This document shows, piece after piece, positions 1 through 11,389 of a stretch of 64,000 nt of DNA. The notes under the pieces were generated by a model. It was not told the DNA's origin and did not search any database. It saw only the letters and a list, made by a program, of their open reading frames with translations. Both the position numbers and the translations under genes were made by a program. Source of the stretch: Lepeophtheirus salmonis (Eukaryota > Arthropoda > Copepoda > Siphonostomatoida > Caligidae); the NCBI RefSeq assembly GCF_016086655.4, contig NC_052133.2, positions 11,740,301 to 11,804,300 of the forward strand, read 5' to 3'. Each line of letters begins with the position of its first letter. The first letter of the stretch is position 1.

Positions 1-608
1 ATGATGGGGATTGTATAGTTGAGAAATATACAACCAGACATACGGGCTTAAAATGAACTCCCATATCAAGGGTTTTCATCAATACTCATTTTTTTTTAAA
101 TTAAGAAATTGGAAATGTCAAACCTGATACTGTTTAAAAGAAACATATATGCTGATATGGAACAGTTTACAAATCATTTACCAACTCATAAATAATGAGC
201 ATGACATTTATGATGGTCTTGTGTATAGCCATAAATTTATAAAACACTGTGCATGCTTTTCTCGTATAGTTCTATCATTGGAAAATATTTTGAGATTTCA
301 TTAGGATTATTTTTCATATAATTAGGATTATTTTTCGTATAATTAAATATTTATTTTGAAATAATCAATGTGGTAATTTCCCATAAAATCTCGGAAAAAT
401 TTTACAAATATTTATCCTTTCATGGTTTTTTTTTTGTTGGCCTGAAAATAATTTTTTCAAGTGAAATACGTTTCATAGAAGTAATATAACGAAAAAACAT
501 ATTTTTTTTTTTAAAATTACCAACTTATATTCCTATGCAAAATTATACAAAAATCTACTCACACTTAGCAATAAAGTTGTTTGAGAAGGAGAAAAAGTTA
601 TGGATCAT
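1..608. other. A+T-rich intergenic DNA, no supported gene
   Basis: No open frame of useful length and no recognised repeat apart from the short tandem duplication at 300-341. Poly-T runs are frequent. Confidence 0.6.
300..341. repeat. 21-bp unit repeated twice in tandem
   Basis: The unit ATTAGGATTATTTTTCATATA occurs at 300-320 and again at 321-341 with one substitution (C to G at unit position 17). It looks like a recent slippage duplication. Confidence 0.9.
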
Positions 609-694
609 TGATAGAGTAAATGGCATGCTATAAGGCTTACTTATACTGAATCAGTGGAACTCCATCAGATCAATTAAAGGAACATTAAAAAAAA
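609..694 (+). repeat. tRNA-derived SINE, 3' fragment
   Basis: This is the last ~85 bases of the SINE family that is complete at 55259-55492. Shared parts are the GAGTAAATG box, the segment AATCAGTGGAACTCCATCAG followed by ATCAATTAAAGGAACATT, and the terminal A run. The tRNA-like head is missing, as in the 5'-truncated copies made by target-primed reverse transcription. Confidence 0.7.
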
Positions 695-1682
695 GAAGAT
701 GTAATTTACCGTATTTTAGTTAAATAGTATATAAAAATGTGTTTATTTGGTATGTTACATATGTACAACAAACAAACATCAAAGGATTAAAAAAATTTGG
801 GTCTTGTTTTAGAAGTTTATAGATATCATGAAGTTACATTGATTTACATTATCTATACGAATTTATTAACCAATAGGGCATGAGCAAATAAAGCCATTAT
901 ATTTTACCAACAAGGTGATGAGACAATCTGTACCTTGTTTTCATTTTTATAAAATGGCGCATGTTTCGAAGATTTTATATACAAGACATAAATTTGTTAT
1001 ATTATTAAATAATATCATTGTTCAGGGAGAATATTAGTTAACAATGCTTATGCTCAATTAAATGTTTATAGGATGTCTTTTATCCGGATAAATTGCTGAT
1101 ATAAAAAATAATTAAACAAAATTGAAAAATTTTATAAACAAATTAAAGGAAACAATATTTTATATTTTTTCTTTAAAAAGAAAAAAAATGTTGTAGTGGT
1201 TTAACTACAATTTATTTCAATATCAAACAAAAATGTTGATGTGTTATGCTGATCCAAAATTGTCAGCCTTTACAATAATGAAGTCAAGTAAATATGTTTT
1301 ATTGTTTATTTATTTCTTAGTATGGAAAAGATTGATATCTTTCAGTCAAAAGTTCAAAACCAATTTTAAACTTAAAAGTTGCATGAAAATAAAAAATCCT
1401 TTCTTTACTTATTTGATAAATGACTTAAATCATATCAAATTTAGACGTCTTAAAGACAAAAAAATAAATACTTTTAGCAATATTTTATGAAATATTGTCA
1501 TTAAAATATATATTTATGTCGCATCGTAACTTTTGTTAAAACACTAATATAAATATTTATTTTTGAATATTTTGTTATTGTTTACCCATTTTAACACACA
1601 AAGTATGAAAGTCCATGGCAGGATCCCAGGTGGCATAGGAAACAAATTTATAAATTATTAATTGAAAATCAAAGAACATGAT
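695..1682. other. A+T-rich intergenic DNA, no supported gene
   Basis: One 85-codon open frame (1233-1490) has low-complexity K/F/I/N composition with no domain I recognise, so I treat it as chance. Nothing else is supported before the mariner remnant. Confidence 0.55.
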
Positions 1683-2628
1683 TTAGTCGATGAATTCGCC
1701 CTCAAAATGGATAGGGTGCTCCAGTTGGTGGAAGAAGCTGCTGCTTACCCTCTGGATATATTCAGCGCTCATGTAGGCCTAGGGATTATTGACGGAGGTC
1801 TTCAGGGCGTGGCTCCTGTTGTGACGTCTCCTGCAGGCCTTGGATTCCACTTGCACCTTAATGGAAAAATAGAGGGCTGTGGTCTGGGCACTGCAGTGGC
1901 CAGAAGTCCTTTGACCAGAAGTACATGTTGGGTTCGAGCCTCTCTTAGGGTTTCTTTGCATTGTGGGCAGGAGCTCCATCTTGTTCGATTGGATTCATGG
2001 GATATCTTTGGTGCCCAAAATTGTGACATAGTCCTCATGCTACCGCCTGTATCCTAAATGGAACCACATAGGGCATGTGGAGTTCCCGTTAGATAAAACT
2101 AGACCAGGGCGTTTGGTGGTGGAGACATATCAGTGTTCCTCTACTGCATCCCCAAAAACCACTAATCGATCATTCTGCCTGTTGAAGACAGGGTAAACAA
2201 TAAAAGTCTTCTCATGAGAAAAGATCACAATGAGCCCTTAGGTTCCCTTGTGGTAGTTTAGGACTTTTTTGTACACTCCAGACGGACTTTTCTCTGCTTT
2301 TCTGTCCACGGAGGTTCTTGCAATACGCCGCAGAAACTTTCCACCTGCCTTTTTTATCCCTAGACAAAGCTCATGGGAACTTGTTCATCTTCCTGTTCTT
2401 GTCAGCAATTTAGGAATTCAGTTTTTTCCTGAAAGCCGCCTTCAGGCCCTTGACGGGCACGGAGGGTTTCTGCTTGTTCTTGTAGATTTTATGAGGCCCT
2501 CTTTGACCATCAAACGCATAGAAACATTGTAAATTGTCTTTTTCCAGCCTTTCAGATGACCTTCTGGGGCAATCCCACACAGAGGAGCACTTCCATTTTA
2601 ATCTTCTTCTTATACTGTGCTCATAGTG
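1683..2628 (-). pseudogene. mariner-family transposase, nearly full length, inactivated
   Basis: Read on the minus strand with frameshifts, this follows a mariner transposase from the N-terminal helix-turn-helix to the C-terminus. About 2570-2490 gives TIYNVSMRLMVKEGLIKS (helix-turn-helix), then KAGGKFLRRIARTSVDRKA, then FSHEKTFIVYPVFNRQNDRL at about 2230-2163, the EQDGAPAH catalytic motif near 1965-1990, CPDHSPLFF, and a C-terminal block VESKACRRRHN..ALKTSVN..AYMSAEYIQRV. The first catalytic Asp of the DD34D triad (FSDEK in the family) is His here. The second and third Asp can still be read. There are several stops and frame changes, so it is dead. No terminal inverted repeat pair was identified. 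A 36-base A tract adjoins the 5' side. Confidence 0.88.
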
Positions 2629-2687
2629 GCCACTAGGAAATATTTTCTCAGCAATCTACAGCTAATTACGTGTTCTACAGCGGAAAA

Positions 2688-2691
<4 letters not shown>

Positions 2692-2727
<36 letters not shown>
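2692..2727. repeat. 36-base homopolymeric A tract
   Basis: Thirty-six uninterrupted A residues, the longest homopolymer in the window, about 65 bp beyond the 5' end of the mariner pseudogene. Read from the mariner strand it is a T tract upstream of the gene, so it is not that gene's poly-A tail. Confidence 0.95.
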
Positions 2728-2729
<2 letters not shown>

Positions 2730-2732
<3 letters not shown>

Positions 2733-4200
2733 ATCTTTTAAAATTAGCATAATAGAGATGAAAAAATAATTACAGTTGGCCTAGTAAATTCTACAGTAAG
2801 TTTTTGGTCCAAACTCTGTACACAACGGCAGATGGATCACAAAAGAGTAAGAGTTCACTACGCCTTTAAAACCAAGTTTCCGGTAAGAAAAGTTCTATCT
2901 AAATTGAAAGTTTACAGAAAAATGTTATTTGGTTTGAAAAAAAAAATTACCACAATCCCATCTTTAGTGAAAGTAGATATTTCTACAATGTTAAAGAGAA
3001 AATATGTATAGAGCTGGGATAATTGAAAAAATACTTTGAACACAGCTGTTTGACTCGAATACTTTTTTCATTTTCTGTCTTTTTTATTATAGAAAAACTA
3101 TTTGTATATTCATATATATATATGAATATAATATGATAGTTTGATCCTACTTTTCCCAAAAAGAGAAGTTAAATCAACTTTTTCTTCTATTGCTGAACTC
3201 CATTTTCTTATTGCTAGAACAACTCCAATTTCTATCTCATTACTACAAAAAGTAAAAGATAAATATCATTAAAAAGAGTACACGTAACTAAATGTACATA
3301 ATCACTTTTTTTCCATACTTTTGAAGGCAGTAACTTATATTAGAATGTCCTGTTTTTTCATTAATATTTTTCCCACTGCACAATGAGCTTTTCTGCTCTG
3401 GACAGCAAAAAAATTGACTATGGTAAAGTTAAATACTTATCAGATCTTTTTAATGTGATACAGGCAAATAAATATTGGAAAGAACGTTATTTTTGGTCAA
3501 AATGGAACTATTATAATTTTCAAATATATTTAATTTTCAAATTTGAATCTATGAGTAAAAAAATTAAGTTTTCACACGTTTTAGTTGTTTGTAAAAAATA
3601 TTGAGCACCTTTTTTTTTAGTAATTCAAGAAAGTCAGACATGTGATAAAAGATTTTGGGTGTCCCTATTTTATCAAATAAGCATAACAGAAGATAATGTT
3701 CCTCCATATACTCAACAACTATCACTTAAAATAAAATTGTATTTTTATTTTAAGCTTAATATAAGAAATAAATTTGATTTTTTTTTACAAACTAATTCAG
3801 ACCAAAGTCAGTTTTTGTATTGTTCTATGCAGAAAGTATGTTCTGCAATGGCAAATAAATATTAACTCGAGATAGTGTAACATATATACTATTTGGGTCT
3901 CAAAATGGGTGCTAACTCTCTTCCTATCACTATAAATTATGTGTGATCCATCGGATAAATGGCAACAAAATACATTTTTTTAAACTATTTTTTATTTACG
4001 TGTTTACACAGATATTTGTGTATGATACAAAATGTAAGCAAAAATATATTGCTAGAGTTTCCTTTCCGATCTACAAAAAAAAAATCTTTTGATGTATCAT
4101 TTTTTTTAGGGTTTTTATAAGTTTTCTTAAAATTAGTTAAATTAACCCTTCAAATCACAACACAAGTACTTTTCTATGAAAATAATTATTATTATCTTAG
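2730..4200. other. A+T-rich intergenic DNA with one perfect palindrome
   Basis: Apart from the palindrome at 3105-3130 I see no element. Two short open frames (3383-3604, 3659-3865) show no recognisable domain and are probably chance. Confidence 0.5.
3105..3130. repeat. perfect 26-bp palindrome
   Basis: The two 13-base halves, TATATTCATATAT and ATATATGAATATA, are exact reverse complements with no spacer. It is probably derived from an (AT)n microsatellite and could form a cruciform. No function is implied. Confidence 0.9.
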
Positions 4201-4229
4201 CTATGAGTGAAAGATAGGTAAGATTGTAT

Positions 4230-4325
4230 GGCAGAAGAACCAACGTATTGGTCCTTAGGACCATTGAATGGTAAAAAGATCGGACCGATAAAAAAAGACA
4301 CAAAAGTGGTAAAGGACTGATTCAG
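4230..4325. repeat. fragment of hAT-type MITE family (TAGTGTTG ends)
   Basis: Contains the family's typical interior, with repeated GGTCC/GGACC blocks: TTGGTCCTTAGGACCATTG, ATCGGACCGAT and AAAGGACTGATTC. Compare the better copies at 46823-47075 and 51626-52040. Neither terminus is recognisable, so boundaries are approximate. Confidence 0.4.
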
Positions 4326-4814
4326 CCACCTCAACATTAAAATGTACTTTTACAATTATAAAACTTCATTTGCCTTAATTAGTTTTTTTTTCTTCATATA
4401 ATAAGCATCAATTAACAGATTCAATACTTTTCTATTTTTATGTTTTAAATCTGTGAATTCAAAATCTACATAAAATAGTAGTTGGAGAAAATAAATTTAA
4501 AAGCCTGTAGAGCAAGGATTATTATCTTTTTTTCAGGGATGTATCACATGTAAAAATATTTTTTGTAAATTTCCATTACACACTCGAGTGCTTCCAAGTA
4601 TCCAAAGGCGTACATATGGCCCCATTTTAGAACTATTCATGTGGAGTGTATATTATTTCTAAATTAATTAATTATTCTAAAACTAGAAATGCTGAATGTA
4701 GAATAAGTCATCCCTAAAGAAGTGAAAATTCGTGAACTTTGAAATGTTGCATATTATAATTGATCCTTTAGGCTAAAGATGAAAATAATTTTACCTGCCA
4801 GTTTATAAAAGAAG

Positions 4815-4986
4815 AACCCGAAAATTACATAGTGACCCGGATAATTTGAAGAAGTAGATTAGCTCTCATGACATTTCATTAAATTAGCTGCGACCCCAAC
4901 TCCATGTCTAGCAATGATATTAGCGGAGTTGAAGCTATATTGAGGTTCAATTCTACTCAGAGTCCAACAAGTAAAACACTTATAAT
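4815..4986 (-). repeat. R1 dispersed repeat copy
   Basis: Reverse-strand copy of the commonest repeat in the window. On the minus strand it reads TTGTTGGACTCTGAGTAGAA, then TGAACCTCAATATAGCTTCA, later AATGTCATGAGAGCTAA. No open frame is conserved between copies and no target duplication was found, so the class is unknown. Confidence 0.6.
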
Positions 4987-5294
4987 CTCCAGTTATTACT
5001 TTATGCTTATAACATACGGAAAGGTCATATGTTTAATCATATTTTGAAATAACGGAATTTGCTCGTGAATCTAACAAACTTCCAGTTATATTTAACTATA
5101 AAATCATTTGAAATTATCTTAGCATTGTCCTCTTGAAAGTAGCATGTTAGAGGCCATATGTGATATATAATAATATTCAAGCAAAAACTATGGGGCATCT
5201 TCCATTATAATATAATTTTCATCTATGATACAGGGTTTAATTTCAAGAGATTCAAATAATGTAAAACGTAGATATCTTAAAGAAAAATGAACCT

Positions 5295-5515
5295 AAAAAG
5301 TAATATGGTCAACCTTACAATTTGATTAATGTTGGGGAGAAGAGGAGTTTAGCTGTCATGACGTTTTACTAAACTTGCTTCGAGCAGCTAAGAGGCGAAG
5401 GAAGGAAATAAACAAAAACCTCATTCCGTATCATGAAAGAACATAGGAAGGAAATTCCTGATGTCGATCCTTAATTGTACTGCTACTCCCACAAGGACTT
5501 GCAATTATAATTCCA
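5295..5515 (-). repeat. R1 dispersed repeat copy
   Basis: Minus-strand copy with the right-hand R1 core (GTCATGACAGCTAAACTC, preceded by AAACGTCATGAC) and the left-hand CAAGTCCTTGTGGGAGTAGC block. The CAGCTGCTTGCAGCTG palindrome survives in altered form near 5380. Confidence 0.6.
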
Positions 5516-5689
5516 TAACAAATAATCAGAATTAATGTTTGGCTTTCACGCACTAGTGATTACTTTATACCTATATGTTCGCTCTACGAAAATAAACGAA
5601 TAATGATGACAGCTTAGGAAAATCCTCTTTAGGTTGTAATTACAAAAAGTTGTCAATCTTAAAATATTATTTTTTTATAGCCTCTCATG

Positions 5690-6520
5690 ATTTACTTCTC
5701 TTATTCCATCTCCCTTTTTCATATTTATTGTTTAGATAGATAAATAATAAAAAATCATACAAAAATCTTAGAAACCTCCCTAATATATTCAAAAATTTGT
5801 TTATAACTCAGAGAAAATAATAAAGCACCATAAAAAAATTGTAAATAAAAGTATATTGCGTTTTAAGAATTTTCATAAAAAATAAGTTATATACTAGATT
5901 CTATATGTGTATGTATATATATATATATAGATATTTCTGTATCTGTGCTGTTTATCCATGCAAGAGAAGTCACGTAATGTTAAATGTACTCCATTCCAGA
6001 GACTCTCTGCAATTAACTGCAATGACTTGAAAGATCTATATAAAAATATGCAAATTTCATTTAATCAATCAATTTCTAAAAATATAGGTAATTTCTCAAA
6101 TAGCTTACCTTGTATGTACATATATTAATATTTCAATATTACTAAGGAAAGTTGTACATATATTTTTATATAATTTATTATAAAGAAATAATACGTAAAT
6201 ACAAGTTTAATATGTACCCATCATTCTATTATCCGCTTGATGGGCATTTATATTTTTCATTACGTTATTAACTTTGTTTTTATAGACAAACTTTTCCTGA
6301 ATTTCATAAACTAAAACCTATTAAATGAGAATAAAATATTTACCATTCATGAACACATTATCATAGTTATAATGGCAAGAAATATGACCTTTGATGTGTG
6401 AGAGTCTTGTTGTAGTTCAACCTGTACATGATTTTTTATTTTCCAAAGTTTGTGGAGAGGGGAAATCTAAATTTAAAGAGCATGAGCTCATGGATTTAAC
6501 AAAATAAGACAGCGGATTGG
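5690..6520. other. A+T-rich intergenic DNA with (TA) microsatellite
   Basis: A (TA)n run lies at about 5913-5928. I see no gene or recognised element in the rest. Confidence 0.5.
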
Positions 6521-6524
6521 TTGG

Positions 6525-6735
6525 GGAGTAATACATGCAAGTTGTCGTTGAACTCAGAGTAGGATTGAGGAACTGCATGGGAGAAATCACTGTCTAAGTC
6601 TATGCTTGAGACGGACTTATACATGTGTACATTTCCTTCATCTCACGGCTTTTTTCAGTCAATGAAATAGAACGTCATTGCAGCTAAGTTCCTTTCCTTC
6701 CTAACATTCTTTTAATTGTCAGGGTAACCTTGAAA
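6525..6735 (+). repeat. R1 dispersed repeat copy
   Basis: Forward copy: TTGTCGTTGAACTCAGAGTA, GGATTGAGGA, CCTTCATCTCACGGC, GTCATTGCAGCTAAG and AATTGTCAGGGTAACC occur in the same order as in the other R1 copies. Confidence 0.65.
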
Positions 6736-6807
6736 TTTTTCAGTTTATTTTTGTTTTAAGTACCAAAAATGCTTATGATTTACACCTTTCTACTTTTCTT
6801 TCTCTGA

Positions 6808-6892
6808 CAACAACCGAGAATCGAACCATACAAATTTATTTGTAGAGCAAAACTTCTCCCTTCCGCAATTCCCACTGAACTATGTCGTTCTC
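6808..6892 (-). repeat. tRNA-like sequence (probable SINE head)
   Basis: On the minus strand there is an A-box-like CATAGTTCAGTGGGAATTG and, about 45 bases later, a B-box-like TGGTTCGATTCTCGG. A few terminal bases (CGACA / TGTTG) can pair like an acceptor stem, but the T-arm stem does not pair and I cannot fold a convincing anticodon arm. I read it as a tRNA-derived pseudogene or SINE head, not a functional tRNA. Confidence 0.4.
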
Positions 6893-6984
6893 TAGTATTT
6901 TTTTTTTTTTCTTGAAGATAGAACAATGAGTTTTCAAAATAATTACTAGTTTGTGTAATACAAAGTTCTGCACTGAGGAATTAT

Positions 6985-7185
6985 TGTGGAATTAAAAGTG
7001 TAAGTCTTTGTTGGGCACAGAGTATAATTGAGGATCGACATCGTTGTAACTAGATATGTAATGGGTTAACTTTTCATTTCCTTCCTTGTCACAGCTACTT
7101 GCAAATGATTTAATGAAAAGCCATGACAGCTAAGCTGCTCTTTACTTAAATATTTTTCAAATTTTCAGTGTTACCTCGTCACTTT
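6985..7185 (+). repeat. R1 dispersed repeat copy
   Basis: Forward copy with GTGTAAGTCTTTGTTGGGCA, AGAGTATAATTGAGGATCGA, CATTTCCTTCCTTGTCACAG and AGCCATGACAGCTAAGCTGC. It is one of the better-preserved copies. Confidence 0.7.
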
Positions 7186-7189
7186 TTTG

Positions 7190-8235
7190 GTTTCTTTTTT
7201 AAATAAATAACGGTTCGTCTTAGAATTTAAAATTATATTCATTGATTTATTCAGGTAGTGCTGAGAATTTTTTGTTAAACTGGACAATACAAAATGATTT
7301 AGTAAATGAAAATATAAAAGTATATGAACATCTGTACTTATACTTCAGTCTTCATTTTACTAAAAAAAAGATTGTGTTCTTATTAATATTTTATCATATT
7401 TGGTTTATCAAATCATTGAAAATTAAAAATTGTTATGGGTTATTAGTCAAATGAGGAATAAGTAAGGAATTTGTTATATTTAAAAAAAGGCATTTAATAG
7501 AATAATTTAGTTTCAAGTCAACCAGTTCAATCAAAAATTGATATTAACATGAATTAACCCACCTTCAATTATAAATTTAGGTTAACATGAGGTTTGTGTT
7601 CTTCCTTTACTTTCTTTAGAGTTGAAAGGTAAATCTTTATTCTAAGTCAAAGGAAAAAAATTAACTTAACTACACAATAATTATTAGGTTCTGGTAAAAA
7701 TCCAGAGATCTGATAGGTAAATAAAAGTAAGAAGAGTGAATCTTGAGCCAGTTCTGACAAATAATCGTTGATAAACATTCTATATTGCGTATTTTATTGT
7801 TTATTAGAGTTTCCTATTGATAGAGATGATAATTGCTGGAGAAACGTAATCATGCCACCACGAAGGTAATTCTTGGATATTGTACTTCAATTTATAATTA
7901 TATTATACCTTGTACGTTGAAGATGAGCCACTCAATATTATACCTATCTTATTCCCTGAGGACGACACAATGATCCAATCCCAGGGACTCTGTCTTACAT
8001 CAAAGTGTATCCAAATATCTTCCTTCACTATTCTAAGGACCCAAATAATTTATACACATTCGTAAACAGATAACACAAGGAATTCAATTATTCATGGTAA
8101 AAATAACAATTTCTCTCTGATGGATCTGTACAGGACATATTCTTAGTCTGTACCTAAACCATTTTTTTCTTCAAAAGGCTTGTGTTGTTCCTATTTGAAA
8201 AAAAAAGATCTGCTCAAATTAAATTAATAAAGAAA
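7190..8235. other. A+T-rich intergenic DNA, no supported gene
   Basis: A 70-codon open frame at 7242-7454 is low-complexity K/L/N/F/I and matches nothing I know. No repeat recognised. Confidence 0.5.
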
Positions 8236-8239
8236 CCGT

Positions 8240-8432
8240 CATTACATGGAATTCATTCTTCAGATTATTAATTTAAAAAAAAACAAAAAAAAACGGTCGG
8301 GCTAAAAAATAAAGAACATTTGTATCACTAGTTATAATTAAAAGTCCTTGTTGGACTCAAAGTAGACTTGAGAATCGACATTGTAGTCATTTCTCCCAAA
8401 CACTCTTTAAATTGTCAGGATGACTATCGTGA
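8240..8432 (+). repeat. R1 dispersed repeat copy with internal deletion
   Basis: The upstream R1 extension (GAATTCATTCTTCAGATTAT, then GGTCGGGCTAAAAAAT) leads into AAAGTCCTTGTTGGACTCAA and GAATCGACATTGTAGTCATT. It then jumps straight to CTCCCAAACACTCTTTAAAT and TTGTCAGGATGAC. About 120 bases of the middle are missing compared with other copies. An A9-C-A9-C tract lies at 8275-8294. Confidence 0.65.
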
Positions 8433-8439
8433 TTCACAG

Positions 8440-9175
8440 ATTCTTTTTTTTTTTTACAAATACAAAAAGGTCATATTTTTTACAACAACTCTATACATTA
8501 AACCTCACTCCCTATAACGTGTATCAATCCTTTTATATCCCTCCCCCTACCAAACAATATATTGTTACTTCTTAACTTTATCTTCAGTTAGATTATATTT
8601 ATACTTACATACATACACCATTTTGTGAACACATTTTGTAAGTGTATATCTATTATTAGTATTTAGGTACACGAATATACATAAAGAAGTGAAAGCACAC
8701 CTGTAAATAATGATCTATTAGTGAATATTACATATGTAGGTTTACTATACAACACTTTGCATACTTAGTTAGAAATATCTGTATATATTATAACCATATA
8801 TGTTGCCTTTCATTGCACAAAGAAAATATTTTCATTATAAATAATAAACTATACAATATTAAATACTCTCAGTCAGGTTTTATTAGTTTTATACCAATTT
8901 GGTACATGAGGTAGGGGGGGAAAAGAAGATTTGCACCATTTTTTTTTTTACTTTTGAAATAGGGGAGACTTGGAACAATGCAACATTTAACAAGTAAGTT
9001 TTACACAATATACATACTGACATAGAAGGTCCAAAACCTGGAGTAGCATAATTAAATTACAAAAAATGGAATATTTTTTGGAATCAAGAAAAAACAACTA
9101 AAAATCATAATCTATTATGTTTAAATTTTATATTTAACTTTATTTTCTATTCAATATTTGTTCTTTTACAAGAAA
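8440..9175. other. A+T-rich intergenic DNA, no supported gene
   Basis: Only simple-sequence runs are visible (poly-T at 8446-8456 and 8940-8949, G7 near 8913). Confidence 0.5.
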
Positions 9176-9181
9176 TAACAA

Positions 9182-9500
9182 CCTCGTACACCGGCAAACA
9201 GATTTGCTGCTCCTGACAATGAAGACTGTGTCTTTAGCCTCATGATTGGTAGAATCCAAATTTGGATAAATGGTGTCGGAGAACTATTTCTCCGAAAGCA
9301 CCAAACTGCAAATTCCAAGGGACGGGAGGAGAGCTACATGGAAGCAGTCCAGAAATTAGCCATGCATAAGTTATGTATATTCGTGGCTGTATGTGGCTGT
9401 AACTACATTCTATATGTTTTAGGGTGTCCAGATGGAGATGCCAATCGTCTTTGCACCGACATCAGTGCAGAGGATATTGCAGACCCTTGATTTTTGCTTT
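9182..9500 (-). pseudogene. mariner deletion derivative: N-terminal helix-turn-helix joined to C-terminus
   Basis: On the minus strand a short N-terminal piece, GAKTIGISIWT, resembles the first helix-turn-helix of copepod-type mariners and of the 20.8-kb copy. It is followed after ~70 bases by the C-terminal block MANFWTASM, stop, LSSRPLEFAVWCFRR. The latter matches the family motif for the segment around the third catalytic Asp (NFW..MWPPSSPDL.PLDFAVW). The central catalytic region is gone, and two codons including the third Asp are deleted. Trailing sequence resembles the extreme C-terminus after a frameshift. The 58.7-kb copy has the same MADFWTASMW signature. Confidence 0.65.
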
Positions 9501-9504
9501 AGAT

Positions 9505-11175
9505 GCTCCCACATTTTTACAGTTAAAGTATTTTTTTCAGTTATTGGTTGATTACCTAATGAAACCATGTAATTAAAAATATCAAGGACAAAATAGTTAT
9601 TTAATGCTTGTGTAAATGGTGGGATTGCTATTATTTGAATCTATTGAAACCCTTAAATGCACGATTTTATCAAACTTTTGTATTAAATGAAGAATAAGAC
9701 CAACGAAAGATTGTTTGAAATCGTTATTAATTAAATTAAAGATTAAAAAGGGTCGTAACTCGTTTAATTTCAAATGAAAGGTGTTAAAACAGTATCATAG
9801 ATATTACGTGATGCAGTAAATAATAATTCTAATCACATCAGTTTTCTACTAATTGACATTTCATTCGACTGTCAAATGATCCAAAGGTTGAAAAATGTGG
9901 ATTTTGAAAACTAACTTTAAAAAAATTGACTAAATAATATTTTTGGATGAAAAAACTTTTTCAATCTTACATTAATAGTCAACTTTTCCAAGTACAGAGT
10001 GCAGCGAAATAACTTCATTTTCCAAAAGGTGCAAAAATAAGTTATGTACTTTAGAAAGTTTTATTTTTGTTTTATAATAGTAGTACTTATTTAAAGCTTT
10101 GTTTTATACAGTTTTAGAAATGATATCAGATTTCCCATTGTCCATAAACTGAATAATCCGAACTTATATATTTTAATACCCAGCCATTTTTTCATTTTTT
10201 GCTTCTCCTTGAATAACTTTTCACGGAAAGATTTTAGAGGGATTATTATTTTAATTCTGAAAGATGTGTAACCGAATTGGAAGCATATCTGATTCTAGAA
10301 TTGAGAATTATTAGTTAAATATGGAGTTAGTTTTTGGCGATTTTACAAATTTCTTAAAAATGTTTTTTTTTTGTAATTAAATCCTGTCCTCATTACTCAA
10401 TTAAGAATTATTACATGACACCAACTCTAGTGGTATGTAAATAATAATTCTTTGACCACTATCGCTGTAGTTATTTGCATTCAAATAAATTTGTGTAAGT
10501 AAGTGTAATAAGTGTGTAACTTATAATCTTTCCATGAGAATCTCCCTTTTCATGGACGAAATAATTATTGCATCAACCTTTATATTTTTTCCACCTGAGT
10601 GTGTAACTTCAAGCTCAGTAATGCCTTCAAATTTCATTAGTCTGTATTTTTATGAAAACTTTATAATCTCGCCTTAAGAATGAAACCACGCCCATCCCGC
10701 TCCTACTTTTACAGCCTGATTGCCATGCATTATAACCGGAAGTTATGTTGAAGCACTTAGTGGATAAATGCTATTTAACTCTGAAGACTCTGATGATATA
10801 TTAAAAAGTTAACCAATTAACTTCTTTGTTTTAGATTAAGTTTAAATTACAATACACCTTTATATACATAGATAAAATAGTTTATAGTATTACCTTGAAT
10901 ACAAGTTTATTTAGTTCCTGGACCGGAGTTTGTAAATCAAAGTATTTTATCAAAAAAAACAAAAAAAACAACAACTTAAAGTGGCACAGTTGCTAATTCT
11001 CAACCACCTTCTATTTAAATAAAAATTAATATGTTACGGCACTCATATCCAGGGGTTTCCCAAATAAATTTTTAAAAAACGTGCCATTTTTTATTTACTG
11101 CATGAAATTTTTTTATACTTTCCAAAGCTGTCATCATCATTAATTTTTTCTTCAAGAGGTGAAAAAGACAAATAG
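9505..11175. other. A+T-rich intergenic DNA, no supported gene
   Basis: No domain-bearing open frame and no recognised repeat. A C-A8-C-A8-C motif is at 10951-10969. Confidence 0.5.
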
Positions 11176-11181
11176 TAGTTA

Positions 11182-11385
11182 GGAGTGTAAGTCCCCTGTT
11201 GAACTCGGAGTAGAATTGAGTATTGCCAATTGAATAATTCCTGCTTATATCATTGCTAAATACGGAGTGGTGTTTTGTATTCACTTCCTTCATTTTATGG
11301 TTTCTCGTAGTTTATCTAGTGAAAAGTCATGACGGCTAAGCTGCTCTCCTCCTAAACATTTTCAAGTTGTAAGGGTGACCACGTT
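11182..11385 (+). repeat. R1 dispersed repeat copy
   Basis: Forward copy, well preserved: GTGTAAGTCCCCTGTTGAAC, TCGGAGTAGAATTGAG, AAAAGTCATGACGGCTAAGC, TGCTCTCCTCCTAAACATTT and TCAAGTTGTAAGGGTGACC. Confidence 0.7.
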
Positions 11386-11389
11386 AATT

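Noticed and set aside
1662..2057. 131-codon plus-strand frame, and the 87-codon frame at 2269-2532
   Set aside because: Both are antisense shadows of the minus-strand mariner pseudogene. I first considered a ribosomal protein, but the minus-strand motifs fit mariner.
6808..6892. Possible functional tRNA gene on the minus strand
   Set aside because: The T-arm stem does not pair around GTTCGATTC and the spacing of the arms is irregular.
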